A DNA stretch of 56,123 nt from Phycisphaerales bacterium (GTDB lineage Bacteria > Planctomycetota > Phycisphaerae > Phycisphaerales > UBA1924): contig JAIEOW010000054.1 of the NCBI GenBank assembly GCA_019750095.1, positions 1 to 56,123 on the forward strand. The letters run 5' to 3'. Both the position numbers and the translations under genes were made by a program. The notes under the pieces are model-generated. The model saw nothing but the letters and a program-made list of their open reading frames with translations, did no database searches and had not been told where the DNA came from. Of this stretch, positions 54,784 to 56,123 are shown in pieces; the first letter of the stretch is position 1, and every line of letters starts with the position of its first letter.

Positions 54784-55992
54784 GTGCGACCCATCCACAC
54801 TCGCATCCTCTTCGCAGCCGCAGCCGTTACCATGACGGCTGTAGCTGATGCTGGCCTCTTGAAGTTGGCTGATTGGCCGGCGTTTGTACTTGCCCTGCGC
54901 CAGTGGCGCGCCTTCGACCCACGCCTGCTGGCCTTCGCAGGTGCCGCCATCCCGCCGCTTGAGTGTGTGCTTGGCGTCATGTGGCTGCTGGGCTTCGCGC
55001 GTCGCTTAGTGGCCATCACTTCGGTCGGAATGCTTGTCGTCATGACGGCTGGCTACGCCTATCAACTGACCACCGCAGGTTCTGTCGCCTGCGGCTGCTT
55101 CGGTCGTGCTGCGCCCGCGTGGTTCGATCATCCGACCGTCGTCTTCGCACGCAATGCCGCCATGATCTCGGCACTTGTGGCTTGGCTGGTTGTTTCAAGG
55201 TCCTCGTTGGCTTCAAGCATTATTCCATCACGGAGACCGCTTCACGGTGGGCGAGCCACGAGCACCCCTGCGGGGTTCACGCTCGTTGAAATGCTCATCA
55301 CCATCGTGATTCTCGCTGTGCTCGTCTCCCTCGCGATTCCTCAGTTCTTCGCCGCCCGCGAAAGAGCTATGGACGCCCGTCAGCTCAACAGTCTCCGTCA
55401 GCACGCCGCCGTCTTCGCCATGTACCAGTCAGACTTCGGTGGAGCATTCCCGTTTCTCACCGACCCCAGAAATGAAACGACCACGCTCCGTTGCGAGAAG
55501 GCCGACTACGAGGTCGAGGTTCGGCTGTTTGATGTTTATCGGTTATGGCACATCGGACTCGCCGATCGCTACTACGACGGCGTGATGTTCAGCCGTGCCT
55601 TCGCCTCACGCGACCTCGACAATCTCCCCTACCCGACCTTCATGCTCTACCCGATCATCTTCGTCGCCCGCCCTGAATACTGGAACTTGGAGACAAGAAC
55701 ACGGCTCGACGAGCAGATCGGAGCCACGTTCGATCACGAAGCACTCTTCCCATCCAAGAAAATCCTCCTTGGCGAGTGGGCTGAGGACAACGAGCGACGC
55801 GACGTGGGCAAACCCGTCCAGCCCGCTTCCTTTGTCGACGGCAGCGCGCTCGTCTTTCCCTGGCGCGATCTCACTCCTCGAGCCCCAGTTGAACTCCGCG
55901 GAACGCGTCACAGCACAGGTATCTTGTACCACCCCAACACTCACCCCTGGTTCTACACCTTCAACGGTGTCCGCGGCCGAGATATCCCGTAA
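54784..55992 (+). CDS. MauE-like redox membrane domain fused in frame to a type II/IV pseudopilin
   Basis: 402 residues from GTG 54784. Residues about 1-140 are a four-helix MauE/DoxX-like membrane domain (LLKLADWPAFVLALRQW; LECVLGVMWLLGFARRL; the family's SVACGCFGR with Cys103 and Cys105). Residues about 142 onward are a complete pseudopilin: basic leader, cleavage site Gly164/Phe165 in GFTLVEMLITIVILAVLVSL, then a globular domain ending 'HSTGILYHPNTHPWFYTF'. No stop separates the halves. A TTG at 55207 with AAGG 6 nt upstream would give a normal 23-residue prepilin leader, so internal initiation is possible. Either a real fusion or two in-frame overlapping products. Confidence 0.8.
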   Translation: MRPIHTRILFAAAAVTMTAVADAGLLKLADWPAFVLALRQWRAFDPRLLAFAGAAIPPLECVLGVMWLLGFARRLVAITSVGMLVVMTAGYAYQLTTAGSVACGCFGRAAPAWFDHPTVVFARNAAMISALVAWLVVSRSSLASSIIPSRRPLHGGRATSTPAGFTLVEMLITIVILAVLVSLAIPQFFAARERAMDARQLNSLRQHAAVFAMYQSDFGGAFPFLTDPRNETTTLRCEKADYEVEVRLFDVYRLWHIGLADRYYDGVMFSRAFASRDLDNLPYPTFMLYPIIFVARPEYWNLETRTRLDEQIGATFDHEALFPSKKILLGEWAEDNERRDVGKPVQPASFVDGSALVFPWRDLTPRAPVELRGTRHSTGILYHPNTHPWFYTFNGVRGRDIP

Positions 55993-55997
55993 TCCTC

Positions 55998-56123
55998 TCA
56001 GACCGCCCGCCCCGCTCGCACCCTCCGGTCCAGCCGCCACATCTGCACCGCGCTCCCCGCATACGCCCCCGCCGCCACCAGCAGCGGCACCGTGAAGTTC
56101 CCCGTCATTTTGTACAGCGCAAC
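55998..56123 (-). CDS. C-terminus of a membrane transporter, probably MFS (cut by window edge)
   Basis: The last 41 codons of a minus-strand gene. The residues VALYKMTGNFTVPLLVAAGA then YAGSAVQMWRLDRRVRAGRA look like a final membrane helix plus basic tail of a major facilitator sugar/hexuronate-type transporter. The family call rests on little sequence. Confidence 0.5.
   Translation of the reverse strand, partial: VALYKMTGNFTVPLLVAAGAYAGSAVQMWRLDRRVRAGRAV

Overview
The window is about 56 kb of GC-rich chromosomal DNA from a free-living bacterium, most probably a planctomycete of the Phycisphaerae. The signs are a DUF1800/DUF1501 secreted-protein pair, a secreted protein ending in a PEP-CTERM-like tail (PTPGSAA then RRRR), a GFTLVEM-type pseudopilin, the start of a secreted SUMF1-like protein, ECF sigma/anti-sigma genes, and many intergenic palindromes. 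This assignment is inference from gene content; there is no rRNA gene in the window. No tRNA, CRISPR array, transposase or integrase was seen.

Layout. 0-5 kb: start of a secreted SUMF1-like protein, a branched-chain amino-acid-type binding protein, two small membrane proteins, a Bcp peroxiredoxin with a basic tail, and panB. 4.7-12.4 kb: HtrA-type protease, proS, a sensor histidine kinase facing a cobalamin-binding regulator with the CarH photoreceptor signature, and an M24 peptidase. 12.4-12.9 kb: a roughly 500-bp nested inverted repeat. 12.9-16.2 kb: three-gene operon (ABC-2 ATPase, permease, methyltransferase). 16.5-18 kb: Cys-rich lipoprotein, a TPR-YggX fusion, a DUF6614-like protein. 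18.2-20.5 kb: methionine-type operon (PLP sulfur-amino-acid enzyme plus an ACT-less aspartokinase) behind a SAM-clan riboswitch. 21-25.6 kb: TauE/SafE permease, 3D-domain protein, thiL, a small Cys-rich protein, and TsaE fused to a degenerate YacG domain. 25.6-28.2 kb: ExbB/ExbD/ExbD operon and a Fur-family regulator lacking the usual metal ligands. 28.4-33.6 kb: two large membrane proteins and nadE. 33.8-36.6 kb: DUF1800 and DUF1501. 37-43.9 kb: acnA, a thioesterase, recQ, a membrane protein, a HAD phosphatase. 43.9-49.1 kb: ECF sigma/anti-sigma pair, PEP-CTERM-like protein, DUF4112 protein, coiled-coil membrane protein, MntA/HepT toxin-antitoxin pair. 49.2-53 kb: thrS and a beta-CASP metallo-beta-lactamase ribonuclease. 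53.1-56.1 kb: secreted membrane-anchored protein, a 12-cysteine secreted protein, a MauE-like redox membrane domain fused in frame to a pseudopilin, and the end of an MFS-like transporter.

Most of the window is housekeeping (tRNA charging, NAD, thiamine, pantothenate, TCA, tRNA t6A). The parts most worth a second look are the SAM riboswitch operon, the B12 photosensor-like protein, the unusual domain fusions (TsaE-YacG, TPR-YggX, MauE-pseudopilin), the Cys-rich secreted protein cluster at the right end, and the several families of intergenic palindromes.
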